A stretch of 64,000 bases of DNA from Synechocystis sp. PCC 7509 (lineage in GTDB: Bacteria > Cyanobacteriota > Cyanobacteriia > Cyanobacteriales > Chroococcidiopsidaceae). A program made the position numbers and the translations under genes. Each line of letters starts with the position of its first letter. Position 1 is the stretch's first letter. This document shows positions 19,215 through 27,803 of this stretch, piece by piece. The stretch covers positions 4,042,324 to 4,106,323 of the forward strand of contig NZ_ALVU02000001.1 of the NCBI RefSeq assembly GCF_000332075.2, read 5' to 3'. The notes under the pieces were generated by a model that was not told the DNA's origin, did not search any database, and saw only the letters and a list, made by a program, of their open reading frames with translations.

Positions 19215-19283
19215 GGAGACGGAAATTTTTTTCCGTTCACTCCTCACACCACACTCCGCCCAATTATTATTGGGCGGTTTCTT
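19215..19283 (+). ncRNA. yfr1: small regulatory RNA Yfr1
   Basis: Matches the known Yfr1 architecture: a 5' stem-loop (ACGGAAA/TTTCCGT around 19218-19235), an unpaired stretch with the ultraconserved motif ACTCCTCACACC (from about 19239), then a GC-rich terminator hairpin (19256-19277) and a T-rich tail. Yfr1 is an abundant cyanobacterial RNA of about 55-70 nt that base-pairs with mRNAs, porin-type genes among them, through the unpaired CU-rich motif. Its location after a guaB-family gene is the conserved one. The ends given are estimates. Confidence 0.88.
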
Positions 19284-19285
19284 AT
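19256..19285. terminator. Yfr1 terminator hairpin, also between convergent genes
   Basis: Arms CCGCCCAAT and ATTGGGCGG with loop TATT, followed by TTTCTTATTT. It ends Yfr1 on the plus strand and lies immediately beyond the stop codon of the convergent PilB-type gene, so it may serve both directions. Confidence 0.75.
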
Positions 19286-20977
19286 TTAGTTGACAGCTAC
19301 TGATGACTCAATCCGGCTTTGTAAGTCACGACTAGACGTATTTCTATTGAGGGAACTACGAGGTAATACGCGCACAATCTCCTCTACAGTAGTCAAACCA
19401 CTGGTAACTTTTTCAATAGCCGCTACTCTAAAAGATGAAAAGTTGATTTTTTTGAGGTATTGATGCAATTGAGTAATACTACCTTCATAAATAATTTCTT
19501 GGACAGTTTCATCAATATCTAACAACTCTACAATTACCTCTCGTCCCAGGTAGCCAGAATTAAAACAAAATTGGCAACCCATCCCTTTGCGCCATGTGCC
19601 AAATCTTTGCTGCAAACCCAAAATTTTTAAATCTGTTGGAGTTGGTGTATAAGGTGCTGCACAGTGAGGACAAATGCGACGCACAAGGCGCTGGGCGACA
19701 ATTCCTAGCAATGCGTCGCTCAGTAAGGCGGGGTCAGGGCCAATGTCTTTGAGGCGCGGAATTGCCCCTACTGCATCGTTGGTGTGTAAGGTAGTTAGGA
19801 CTAAGTGTCCGGTTAACGCGGCTCTGACCGCCGTTTCTGCCGTTTCCGCGTCGCGGACTTCTCCTACCATGATTACATCAGGATCTTGGCGCAAAATCGA
19901 GCGCAGTCCCGCCGCAAAGCTCATTCCCGCCGCTTCATTAACTTGAGTTTGGGTAATCCGGGGCAACAAATACTCTACCGGGTCTTCTACGGTGACAACA
20001 TTAATATGCTCGTTGGCAACAGTTTGTAAACTGGTGTAAAGAGTGCTAGTTTTTCCCGAACCTGTAGGGCCAGTAAGAATAATCATCCCTTGGGGTTGCT
20101 TTAACCAAGTTTTGTAAGTTGCTAAGGTTTCTTGAGTAAATCCTAAATTATTGATGTTAGAAAAAGGATTATTTCTAGGTAGCAAACGAATTACAGCTTT
20201 TTCACCGTTGACACAAGGAAGGGTGCTAACGCGCATATCCATTCCTAGTTCGGTTTCCGAAGAAGATGCGTATTTTTCCCCAATCCGTCCATCTTGCGGG
20301 CGGCGACTATCGGAAATATCGATCGCCGACATGACCTTAAGCGCTACAATTACTCTGCGGCTGAGTTCGGCGGGAAGGGTTGTAATGTCTCGCAATACGC
20401 CATCAATGCGATAACGAACTCTCAAGCCGTCTGTCATTGGTTCTAAATGAATGTCGCTGGCGCGGTTACGCAAAGCTCCAGAAATCAGCGTTTTGATCCG
20501 CCCAATTTGATCGGCGGCTTTGGAAAGGTATAGTTCTGTCGTTTCGCTAATATTTTCTTGCTCGTATTCCCCCGTTAGGGGATTGATTAATTGAGCCGAG
20601 CTAAGGTTATTGACATTAAGATTTTGAGTATGAAACCAAGCACGGTAGCTTTTGTCAGAAATAGGAATAACTTTGATTTGGCTGTAAGTGCGATCGCCTA
20701 AATTGGCAACTATTTCTGGACTGAGATTGACAGGACTACCTAAGTAATAACACCCACGCCACAACAATAAAGGAATGGCTGGTGGTAAAGAATTGCGATC
20801 GGGAAAATGTCGCAAAAATCTTAAACTAACATCTCGATCGAGCAACGCTTGATTAACGGTGCCTTGATCGTCTACTAGAATTTGCAACGCTTGAGCGCAA
20901 TTTATTTCTTGATTGATTAGTCTTTGCCAAGCGGAATTGTTTGTGGGTGAATTTTGCATATTTGTTGGTAAGCTCAC
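19286..20977 (-). CDS. GspE/PilB-type secretion or pilus ATPase
   Basis: Hexameric ATPase of the type II secretion/type IV pilus extension family. After a divergent N-terminal domain (about 1-145) comes the conserved core: RASDIHLEP, RYRIDGVLRDI, Walker A GPTGSGKTSTLYT, the Asp box VEDPVEY, Walker B DPDVIMVGEVRD, the His box TGHLVLTTLHTND, and a zinc-binding set of four cysteines (CPHC ... CQFC). At 563 residues it is shorter than the usual cyanobacterial PilB1 of about 670, and no pilT or pilC is adjacent. It is therefore probably a second paralogue (PilB2-like). The likely start is GTG 20977. Confidence 0.85.
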   Translation of the reverse strand: MSLPTNMQNSPTNNSAWQRLINQEINCAQALQILVDDQGTVNQALLDRDVSLRFLRHFPDRNSLPPAIPLLLWRGCYYLGSPVNLSPEIVANLGDRTYSQIKVIPISDKSYRAWFHTQNLNVNNLSSAQLINPLTGEYEQENISETTELYLSKAADQIGRIKTLISGALRNRASDIHLEPMTDGLRVRYRIDGVLRDITTLPAELSRRVIVALKVMSAIDISDSRRPQDGRIGEKYASSSETELGMDMRVSTLPCVNGEKAVIRLLPRNNPFSNINNLGFTQETLATYKTWLKQPQGMIILTGPTGSGKTSTLYTSLQTVANEHINVVTVEDPVEYLLPRITQTQVNEAAGMSFAAGLRSILRQDPDVIMVGEVRDAETAETAVRAALTGHLVLTTLHTNDAVGAIPRLKDIGPDPALLSDALLGIVAQRLVRRICPHCAAPYTPTPTDLKILGLQQRFGTWRKGMGCQFCFNSGYLGREVIVELLDIDETVQEIIYEGSITQLHQYLKKINFSSFRVAAIEKVTSGLTTVEEIVRVLPRSSLNRNTSSRDLQSRIESSVAVN

Positions 20978-21096
20978 TCCCTCAATCTAACTCTAGTATA
21001 AAATTTTCTAGTGGAATTACTGGTGCTTCACAATAAATTGACATTTATCAATTATATTTTTAACAAAATCTTACCCAAAACTTTAAATAGTGCGAT

Positions 21097-21175
21097 CCTA
21101 TTTGATTCATAAACATTATCTCGTAGCAATTCATTGCGCCCCTACAACGTTCACGATTGGTTTAGGATTGCTATA
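21097..21175 (+). repeat. dispersed repeat, long copy
   Basis: Runs from CCTATTTGATTCATAAACAT through the half palindrome CATTGCGCCCCTAC to AACGTTCACGATTGGTTTAG and GATTGCTATA. It is the same element, in opposite orientation, as 25091-25174, but this copy has lost most of the left palindrome arm. It lies between the pilB-type gene and the E2 gene. Confidence 0.8.
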
Positions 21176-21217
21176 GTGCGATCGCATTTCTTAAAAAAAT
21201 CACCTAAGCGTCTTTAC

Positions 21218-21258
21218 AAGAAAAAACTTGAAGTATACACAACTCCAAGTTTTTTCTT
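21218..21258 (-). terminator. terminator after the E2 gene
   Basis: Long stem AAGAAAAAACTTG/CAAGTTTTTTCTT with a 15-base loop, 10 bp beyond the E2 stop on the minus strand. The descending arm itself contains the T-run on either strand. Confidence 0.65.
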
Positions 21259-21267
21259 AGCAACAAT

Positions 21268-22542
21268 CTAAAGAGTTAAAGACTGAGCATTGGTTTCAAT
21301 TAACTTTGCTAAATCCTTCAAAAATGCCGCCGCCGTCGCCCCATAAATAATCCGGTGATCGCAAGTAATATTTACCTGCATTTGCGACTTTACGCCTAGC
21401 ATTCCATCATTGCTGGCAACGACTTGATTTCGTGCTGCACCAATGGCTAAAATCGAGCCTTGTCCGGGAGGCAAAATCGCATCAAATCGATCTACCCCAA
21501 ACATTCCCAAGTTCGATAAAGTAAAAGTACCACTATTGTATTCGTCTGGTTGCAATTGTTTGGCTCTTGCTCTTTCTACCAAAGCTTTCCAGTTGCGCGA
21601 CAGAGAATAAATATCTACTTTGTCGGCATTTTGCAACACGGGCGTAATTAGTCCGCCATCATCCATCGCTACAGCGACAGCAATATTAATATTGGGATGA
21701 TAAACAATTTTTTGTTCCGAGTAGCTGGCATTAACTAAAGGATGCTTTTGTAAGGTAATAGCTACAGCTTTGGCAAGTAACGCCGTCATTGTCACGCCTT
21801 TAGATTTAACTTGCTTGTACAGTATATCCAACGTTTCGGTAGTAATTGTATAACCAACGTGAAAAGTTGGGACTTGCAAGGAAGCCATCATATTTCGCAC
21901 TACTGCGTTTTGCAGCGTGTTCATTGGCACTACTTGACCAGGGGTTGCAGCAATCACGGGGGGAGTCGCAGGAGTAGGCGCAGAAGGCGCGGGAGGTGGT
22001 GTTACAGGGGTAGTAGTAGGGGGCTTGCTACCCTTAGCTGCTGTTTCCACATCTTCCGCTACAATGCGGCCGTGAGGCCCGCTACCAGAAAGGCTGCTTA
22101 AATCAACTTTCATTTCTTTGGCTAACTTACGGGCGCGGGGAGAAACCATAATTCGCCCATCTTCGACTTTTGCGCCATTTTGCGCCGGAGCAGTGGCGGC
22201 TATTACAGTGTTGGCAACATCTGCCACTTGTCCGGGAGAAGTGGTAGCGTCAGTGGTAGTTTTGGCAGAAGTAGCTTGTTGTTTGGCGATCGCAATTTCT
22301 GCTTCAGTTTCGGCAATAAGAGCGATCGCACTACCAACGGGGGCTGTACCGCCAGAGTCCACTAAGATTGTAGCTATATAACCTTCATAGAAGGTTTCTA
22401 CGTCCATATCCGCTTTATCTGATTCCACTACTACCACTGTTTCGCCTTTTTCTACTTTGTCTCCTGGTGACTTTACCCAAGAGACAATTTTGCCCTCAGT
22501 CATGGTGGAACTAAGAGCAGGCATAAATACTTCGTGAATCAT
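21268..22542 (-). CDS. pyruvate dehydrogenase E2 (dihydrolipoamide acetyltransferase)
   Basis: Core subunit of the pyruvate dehydrogenase complex, moving the acetyl group from lipoyl to CoA. The domain order is a lipoyl domain with the modified lysine in VVVESDKADMDVE (residues about 1-77), an Ala/Thr-rich linker, the E1/E3-binding domain VSPRARKLAKEMKVDLSSLS ending GPHGRIVAEDVE, a Pro/Ala/Thr linker, and the catalytic domain ending with the active-site motif CDHRIIYGA. A single lipoyl domain and DHRIIYG in place of the commoner DHRVVDG agree with cyanobacterial E2. LpdA (E3) and LipA, which makes its cofactor, are also in this window. Confidence 0.93.
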   Translation of the reverse strand: MIHEVFMPALSSTMTEGKIVSWVKSPGDKVEKGETVVVVESDKADMDVETFYEGYIATILVDSGGTAPVGSAIALIAETEAEIAIAKQQATSAKTTTDATTSPGQVADVANTVIAATAPAQNGAKVEDGRIMVSPRARKLAKEMKVDLSSLSGSGPHGRIVAEDVETAAKGSKPPTTTPVTPPPAPSAPTPATPPVIAATPGQVVPMNTLQNAVVRNMMASLQVPTFHVGYTITTETLDILYKQVKSKGVTMTALLAKAVAITLQKHPLVNASYSEQKIVYHPNINIAVAVAMDDGGLITPVLQNADKVDIYSLSRNWKALVERARAKQLQPDEYNSGTFTLSNLGMFGVDRFDAILPPGQGSILAIGAARNQVVASNDGMLGVKSQMQVNITCDHRIIYGATAAAFLKDLAKLIETNAQSLTL

Positions 22543-22622
22543 TTGTAACCTTGAAGCAATAAGCGATTAATTTTAATTATCAAAGAAGACTTGTATTGTA
22601 TCTCTCTCTAAGAAACAAGAGA

Positions 22623-22637
22623 CGTTCCGGGGGAACG
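22623..22637 (-). terminator. possible weak terminator after the ylqD-like gene
   Basis: Small hairpin CGTTCC/GGAACG with a three-base loop, 18 bp beyond the stop of the gene at 22655-23104. On the minus strand it is followed by TCTCTTGTTTCTT. It lies between that gene and the E2 start. Confidence 0.4.
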
Positions 22638-22654
22638 CCTAGATCGGAAGATTA

Positions 22655-23104
22655 TTAAATATCTCCTCGGATTTCTTCGACTATGCCATCACGCAAAAGA
22701 ATTTCTACTTGCATTTTGCCAATCAGGTTGTCCCCTGGTTGAACGCTAAACAACCCTTCAAGTTGAAATTGGTTGACTTCTTGATCCATTTCCAATAGCT
22801 GCACTTGCTGGAGATTTTGCAAGCTTTGGTTTTTTTGCTCTAATAGTTCGCTTTTTTTCTCGTTAACTTGAATTTGGATACTTTCAATTTGCTGCATTGT
22901 CTGCGGGCCGGGGGGTTGCAAGCTTTGCTTTTGAATTTCTGAAATTGCTCTTTGTCCTTGCATTTCTAATTGTTGCAATTGACCGTCAACTTGGTTAATT
23001 TGACCTTGCAATTGCTGCTGAATTTCGTCTTTCCAACGCGGAGTTACTACAGCTTTGACGTTAATTGGGCGTTTTAGGGTGAGTTGAGTGGGGGAAATAT
23101 CCAT
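22655..23104 (-). CDS. YlqD-like coiled-coil protein
   Basis: 149 residues from ATG 23104 (MDISPTQLTLKRPINVKAVV); an in-frame TTG lies 15 bp upstream but the ATG fits the family better. A short N-terminal beta segment is followed by a long Gln-rich coiled coil (about residues 20-105) and a C-terminal beta segment (QPGDNLIGKMQVEILLRDG and VEEIRGDI). The pattern resembles the YlqD family, whose function is unknown. It is 35 bp downstream of the acyl-CoA synthetase gene on the same strand, so cotranscription is likely. Confidence 0.65.
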   Translation of the reverse strand: MDISPTQLTLKRPINVKAVVTPRWKDEIQQQLQGQINQVDGQLQQLEMQGQRAISEIQKQSLQPPGPQTMQQIESIQIQVNEKKSELLEQKNQSLQNLQQVQLLEMDQEVNQFQLEGLFSVQPGDNLIGKMQVEILLRDGIVEEIRGDI

Positions 23105-23139
23105 AAAATCAAAGCACAATTACTACTTTTTTAATTGCT

Positions 23140-25029
23140 TTAAGCAAACATCTTGTCAATAATATCGTGGTAGCGATCCATCACAACAGATCGTTTAATC
23201 TTCAATGTTTGGGTCATTGTGCCATTTTCAATTGAAAATGGTTCGGCAATTAGCTTAAAGGTACTAATTCGCTCATCTGGGCGATAACCAGGGCGGTTTT
23301 GGACTTCTCGGCTGACTTCAAGGCGATATAAGTCCAAAATTGCTTTATTACCAAGGTTGCTAGGATCTATTGCTGGATTTTGGGTAGTTGCCCATTGTTG
23401 CAAAGCGTCTTGGTTGGGGACAATTAAAGCGCCTAGAGATCGCTCGTCTTGCCCGACTAGCATAATTTGGTCGATGTAAGGCGATCGCAAACAAGCATTT
23501 TCTATCGGCTGCGGTTCGATATTTTCCCCATTACTGAGGACAATTGTATCTTTAGCGCGTCCAGTAATCACTAAATCATTTTGCTTTGAAACCCAACCTA
23601 AGTCTCCGGTATTAAACCAACCTTCAGAATTAATTGCTTTTGCCGTTGCTTCGGGATTTTTGTAATAACCCTGCATGACTTGACTTCCGCGAATCATAAC
23701 TAAGCCTTTTTTGCCCACAGGTAAAGGTTTATGGCTTTCAAGTTCAACAATTTGGGTTTCGGTATCGGGTAAAGGTTGACCATCCGCACCGCGCAAGTTG
23801 CGCCAAGTCCGCCTTACATGAGTAATAGGAGAGGTTTCCGTTAAACCGTAGCCGCCTAAAATATCAACGCCGACAATTTCGTAAAAATCTTCTAAGTGTT
23901 CCGCAATCGAGCCGCCACCACTGACTAAAAACTTAACTTTTCCTCCAGTTGCTTCTCGTACTTGCTTGTATATTATTTTGTCTGCCAACTGATGAATCAA
24001 ACCTAAAGGAATTATTTGTATCCTCGCCCAAAGCTTTGCCAATGATGAAGGATATAGATTGTTTAAATCTAAGCCTTGGACTACTCGCCGCGCCATAATA
24101 TAGCGTTGACTTTGAGCAAAAAAGAAATTTATCAACTTTTGCTTATTAGCGCTTTGTTCTCGAAATTGCTTTTGTACGCCTTCGTAAATAGATTCCCATA
24201 GGCGCGGTACACCCACCATATAGAAGGGTTTAAATTCTTTAAAGTCTTTTTTGACGTAACGAATATTGGTGTATATCTGCGTGCAGCCGTGAGCGAGAAT
24301 AAAGTATTCAAAACTACGCTCATAACAATGCCAAATCGGTAAAATACTCATAACAACTTCTCCCGGTTGTGGCTCTACTACCGCACTTGCGCCAAAAACT
24401 TGCGATAGCAAATTGCCTTGACTTAGCATTACTCCCTTTGGCTGTCCCGAAGTCCCCGAAGTGTACATTAAAGTAGCTAAATCTTCTTTACGGCGTTGCA
24501 CGGGTTGTAAGGTATGATTTGCGCCTAACGAAGTTACACCAGAATAATTAAGAGTTTTTGTATTGGCAATTTCTGGTGGCTGTTCGTCAGAGAGGATTAT
24601 TGCCAGATTTACAGGTAGTTTGCCCTCGGTTAGCAGTTTTTGCAGTGTGGCGTTATCTTGCACCACCAGCGCCATGCTATCGCTATGAGAGAGGATATAT
24701 AACAACTCCTCGCGGTCAGCTTGCGCTCCTCTTACGGCATTAATTGCGCCCGCCGTCATAATCCCTTGATCGGCAACTAACCAGCGTGGTTGATTTTCGG
24801 CAAATAATGATATGCGATCGCCATGCTTGATTCCCAAGGCTTGCAATCCGGCGGCAAATTGTCCAATCTGTTGATATAACTGGCTATAAGTTAAACTTAC
24901 TTCCGGCTGGACGTGGGGATCTTTTAGTGCAACTGTATCACCGAATTTTTGAATTGCGATCGCCCAGATTTCTGGGATAGATTGCACGTTGGCATAGTCA
25001 GCAGTACGTTTTGATGGGGTATTTAACAT
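23140..25029 (-). CDS. long-chain acyl-CoA/acyl-ACP synthetase
   Basis: AMP-forming fatty acid ligase. In cyanobacteria the corresponding enzyme (Aas) activates free fatty acids, mainly onto acyl carrier protein, and recycles lipids. The ATP-binding signature is YTSGTSGQPKGVMLSQGN, followed by SILPIWHCYERSFEYF, the GGYGLTETSPITH motif, WFNTGDLGWV and the hinge ITGRAKDTIVLSNGENIEP. All are standard for the ANL superfamily. 629 residues is a normal length. CoA versus ACP preference cannot be read from the sequence. Confidence 0.9.
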   Translation of the reverse strand: MLNTPSKRTADYANVQSIPEIWAIAIQKFGDTVALKDPHVQPEVSLTYSQLYQQIGQFAAGLQALGIKHGDRISLFAENQPRWLVADQGIMTAGAINAVRGAQADREELLYILSHSDSMALVVQDNATLQKLLTEGKLPVNLAIILSDEQPPEIANTKTLNYSGVTSLGANHTLQPVQRRKEDLATLMYTSGTSGQPKGVMLSQGNLLSQVFGASAVVEPQPGEVVMSILPIWHCYERSFEYFILAHGCTQIYTNIRYVKKDFKEFKPFYMVGVPRLWESIYEGVQKQFREQSANKQKLINFFFAQSQRYIMARRVVQGLDLNNLYPSSLAKLWARIQIIPLGLIHQLADKIIYKQVREATGGKVKFLVSGGGSIAEHLEDFYEIVGVDILGGYGLTETSPITHVRRTWRNLRGADGQPLPDTETQIVELESHKPLPVGKKGLVMIRGSQVMQGYYKNPEATAKAINSEGWFNTGDLGWVSKQNDLVITGRAKDTIVLSNGENIEPQPIENACLRSPYIDQIMLVGQDERSLGALIVPNQDALQQWATTQNPAIDPSNLGNKAILDLYRLEVSREVQNRPGYRPDERISTFKLIAEPFSIENGTMTQTLKIKRSVVMDRYHDIIDKMFA

Positions 25030-25090
25030 AACTCAATCGCTAGATAAGTTAATTTATTTGTTTATACCTTACCCTCAGTTATGCCCAAAA

Positions 25091-25174
25091 TATAGCAATC
25101 CTAAATCAATTGTGAACGTTGTGGGGGCGCAATGCATTACGCCCCTACGAAATAATGTTTATGAATCAAATAGG
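25091..25174 (-). repeat. dispersed repeat, longest copy
   Basis: Inverted relative to the copy at 21097-21175 and nearly identical to it over about 80 bp, but with a fuller central palindrome (GGGGGCGCAATGCATTACGCCCC). It lies between the acyl-CoA synthetase and the HAD hydrolase genes. The size, palindromic core and intergenic location resemble a miniature mobile element. Confidence 0.85.
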
Positions 25175-25205
25175 GTTGCACTGACAGATTTTGGGGTGGA
25201 TATAT

Positions 25206-25850
25206 TTAGTTACGCTTAATTAGAATCGCTTTCAAACCTGCCGCCGATGCGCCTTGATAATCTTCCTGGAAACTATCGCCAATGTGCCATGCGTCTTTAG
25301 CTTGACAATCGTGCTTATCTAAGCTGTCGGTAAAAATTTTCTGACTTGGCTTGGCGGTGCTAACTTCGGTAGAAATAGTAATAGATGTAAAAAAGTCGAT
25401 TAAATGGAGAGATTCTAAAACTAAATAAAGCCGCGAATCAAAATTTGAGATTATCCCTAGTTCTATTTTGCGTTTCTGCCAGCGTTCTAAAGTGGGAATA
25501 ACATCCTCGTATAAAAGCCAAGGTTTAGCCGTTGAAAAGTGATCGTAAAGTTGCTCAAAAAACTTAGAGAAATCTTTAAATTGATTGACTGCTCCTACTT
25601 GTTGAAATGTCTCTAAAGCTACTCCTTGCCACCATTCAAATTCATAGTTAGGAATATCATCAATTTGTACTCCCGGAAATATTGGCGGCGGCGCAGCCAC
25701 AAAACTTTTAATAAATGCAGTGTTTAAGGCTTCATCTGATACTTCAACACCAAATTGACCAGCAATTTCTGCATAAGCTTTACCCACACTACCTTTAACT
25801 CCAAATAGCGTACCAACGGCATCTAAAAAAATTACTTTAGGCTGTTTCAT
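25206..25850 (-). CDS. HAD-superfamily hydrolase (subfamily IA)
   Basis: Phosphatase-like hydrolase, substrate unknown. Motif I is FLDAVGTLFG near the N terminus: the nucleophile Asp is present, but the second Asp of DxD is replaced by Val (DAVGT). That is common in the REG-2-like group of this family. Motif II is GIISNFDSRLY, motif III the Lys in TAKPSQKIF, and motif IV HIGDSFQEDYQGA. 214 residues. Its ATG overlaps the stop of the upstream membrane-protein gene (ATGA, 25847-25850), so the two are translationally coupled. Confidence 0.85.
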   Translation of the reverse strand: MKQPKVIFLDAVGTLFGVKGSVGKAYAEIAGQFGVEVSDEALNTAFIKSFVAAPPPIFPGVQIDDIPNYEFEWWQGVALETFQQVGAVNQFKDFSKFFEQLYDHFSTAKPWLLYEDVIPTLERWQKRKIELGIISNFDSRLYLVLESLHLIDFFTSITISTEVSTAKPSQKIFTDSLDKHDCQAKDAWHIGDSFQEDYQGASAAGLKAILIKRN

Positions 25851-26413
25851 AACGGTCTAACATTCAATTTGATAATTAAAAATCCAACTAATCCCCCCAT
25901 CAAGTTTACACCCATATCGTAGATAGTATCTGGATAATAAACCGCAAATTTACTATGCTTGATTGGCTTACAGCAAACTCGCAAGAAAAACTCAAAAAAT
26001 TCATTTAAGTTGCCAATTATGCAAATTAAACCCAATACAAAAATTAAACTTTGCCACCATTTAAGTTTATGCCAAATATTTATATATATTGGTAGCAAAA
26101 TGATAACGACTCCTAAAGCAGAAAAAAAATGTTCTAATCGATTTAGCCAAAACCAGGAATAGGGAATGATATCTTTTTGAATCATCCAAGTTAGCCAAGT
26201 TTCAATGATGGGAAAGACAAATGCTGTTGTTAAATATAATCTATGTTCGTTGCTAGATAGATTTTTTTCTAAATTTGAGAACCTAAAGATAAAAAATACA
26301 GCAAACCAAATACATCCGAGTAATACCCAGTTGGAAAATACTGTTAAAGAGAATAAAATTATTAAAGTAGCAAATAAACCCCAAAACCAATTGTATTTAA
26401 AAACATTTACCAT
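25847..26413 (-). CDS. integral membrane protein, VanZ/DUF2238-like
   Basis: 188 residues with about five or six hydrophobic segments. The C-terminal part has NLNEFFEFF and then DTIYDMGVNLMGGLVGFLII, a layout seen in small membrane families such as DUF2238, where an Asp-containing helix precedes a Gly-rich last helix. No catalytic function can be assigned. It is translationally coupled to the downstream HAD hydrolase gene. Base composition is AT-rich relative to neighbours. The ndbB terminator lies about 13 bp upstream of its start. Confidence 0.6.
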   Translation of the reverse strand: MVNVFKYNWFWGLFATLIILFSLTVFSNWVLLGCIWFAVFFIFRFSNLEKNLSSNEHRLYLTTAFVFPIIETWLTWMIQKDIIPYSWFWLNRLEHFFSALGVVIILLPIYINIWHKLKWWQSLIFVLGLICIIGNLNEFFEFFLRVCCKPIKHSKFAVYYPDTIYDMGVNLMGGLVGFLIIKLNVRPL

Positions 26414-26425
26414 TTTTATTTAAAA

Positions 26426-26446
26426 AAACAGGCATATAGCCTGTTT
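26426..26446 (-). terminator. terminator of the ndbB-like gene
   Basis: Perfect hairpin AAACAGGC/GCCTGTTT with a five-base loop, followed on the minus strand by TTTTAAATAAAAATGG. It is about 67 bp beyond the ndbB-like stop codon and directly upstream of the next gene on the same strand. Confidence 0.75.
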
Positions 26447-26512
26447 GAACAAAATTATAAAAGACTTTAACTTAAATCAGTTAAGCAAAACAACCACTTA
26501 TTATTTTTAAAC

Positions 26513-27706
26513 TTACTCAGTCAAATTATCTACAATCGGTTGAGTAATCCAATTTAACCCCACTTTCAACTGATGTCCTAAAGTAGGCATCCGGTAGAGA
26601 TAAGCAAGACGACGCGCAACGTAGGCTAGAGAACCGTCTAGTTTTATGCCTAAACCTGCAAAAGTGGCGCTATTTGTCCCCAAAGTCATCATTTCCCCTA
26701 AATGCTGATAACGGAAAGGTAGCAAAGGTCTATTTGTCAGTGATGCCCAAATATTCCAGCCTGTATAATCAGCTTGTTGAAAAGCAGATTGAGCAGTTGT
26801 TGGCACTTGTTTTCCGTCCGCATCAATGCAATCGGCTAAATCGCCCAAAGCAAAAATTTCTGGATGGTCTACTACTTGTAATGTAGTTGTAGTAGTAATT
26901 TGACCGCGCCCATTGTGTTTGAGTGGGAGACTTTGTACTACAGGATTTACTCGCGTTCCTACAGTCCAAATTACTAAGTCTACAGGAATTGTATCTACTT
27001 GATTTTTGTATTCTAAAGCGATCGCATCGCTGGTAATAGATTCAATTTTAGTTTCCAAGTCAACCCATACACCCCGCGCTTCTAAAGCTTTTGTTGCCGT
27101 CGTGCGGTTAAATTCGGGCGATGTCCGCAATATTTGGTCGCTTAACTCTATTAGGCGCAATCTACCGCGCTCTTTTAAGCGCTCCGACAGCTTACAGGCA
27201 AGCTCTACGCCGCTATAACCCGCCCCGACAATGGCAACGCGAATTTTATCGGTTTGGGTTTCTTCCAGCATTCGTAGGCGTTGCTCTAGGCTATAGGCAT
27301 CGCTAACAGTCCGAAATGGAAAGGCGTAAGAGCTTGCGCCGGGAACCATATCTAAAGGAGTTTCGCCACCTAGAGCTAAAACTAGGCGATCGTAAGGGAT
27401 TTCGCTACCATCAAGTAAATAAACTATTTGCTCATCAGTATTAATATCGGCGACTTCTCCTTGCAAGCAGCGAACGCCTGTATTAGCGAGAATTTCTACA
27501 AAAGGCGGGGCAATTTCCCAAGTTTGCAATTCTCCCGTTAGCAGTTCGTACAGGAAAGGAGAAAATAAAAAGCGATCGCTTTTATCGACTAAAACAATTT
27601 CTGGTTTTTGCGCTTCCCAAGGTAGTTGGCTAAGACGTAGGGCTGTGTAAAGACCGCCAAAGCCTCCACCTAGTATACAAATGCGATCGGGTTGCTGGGT
27701 TGTCAT
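26513..27706 (-). CDS. ndbB: type II NAD(P)H:quinone oxidoreductase, NdbB-like
   Basis: Single-subunit flavoprotein that reduces quinones peripherally at the membrane without pumping protons. The FAD site is ILGGGFGGLYTALRL (residues about 10-24), the NAD(P)H site VAIVGAGYSGVELACKLSE, and the second FAD motif EIFALGDLADC. 397 residues. Among the cyanobacterial paralogues it looks closest to NdbB, which reduces demethylphylloquinone in vitamin K1 synthesis, but NdbA or NdbC cannot be excluded without an alignment. It has its own terminator. Confidence 0.75.
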   Translation of the reverse strand: MTTQQPDRICILGGGFGGLYTALRLSQLPWEAQKPEIVLVDKSDRFLFSPFLYELLTGELQTWEIAPPFVEILANTGVRCLQGEVADINTDEQIVYLLDGSEIPYDRLVLALGGETPLDMVPGASSYAFPFRTVSDAYSLEQRLRMLEETQTDKIRVAIVGAGYSGVELACKLSERLKERGRLRLIELSDQILRTSPEFNRTTATKALEARGVWVDLETKIESITSDAIALEYKNQVDTIPVDLVIWTVGTRVNPVVQSLPLKHNGRGQITTTTTLQVVDHPEIFALGDLADCIDADGKQVPTTAQSAFQQADYTGWNIWASLTNRPLLPFRYQHLGEMMTLGTNSATFAGLGIKLDGSLAYVARRLAYLYRMPTLGHQLKVGLNWITQPIVDNLTE

Positions 27707-27803
27707 AAAGCTTTAAGAGGTTGAAAAAGCAATTGCCTAGTTTCTTCTTCCAAGATAGCAAGCCGAATTAAGGAGAGTCGCAGGTGAGGTTATATTTAAC
27801 GCT

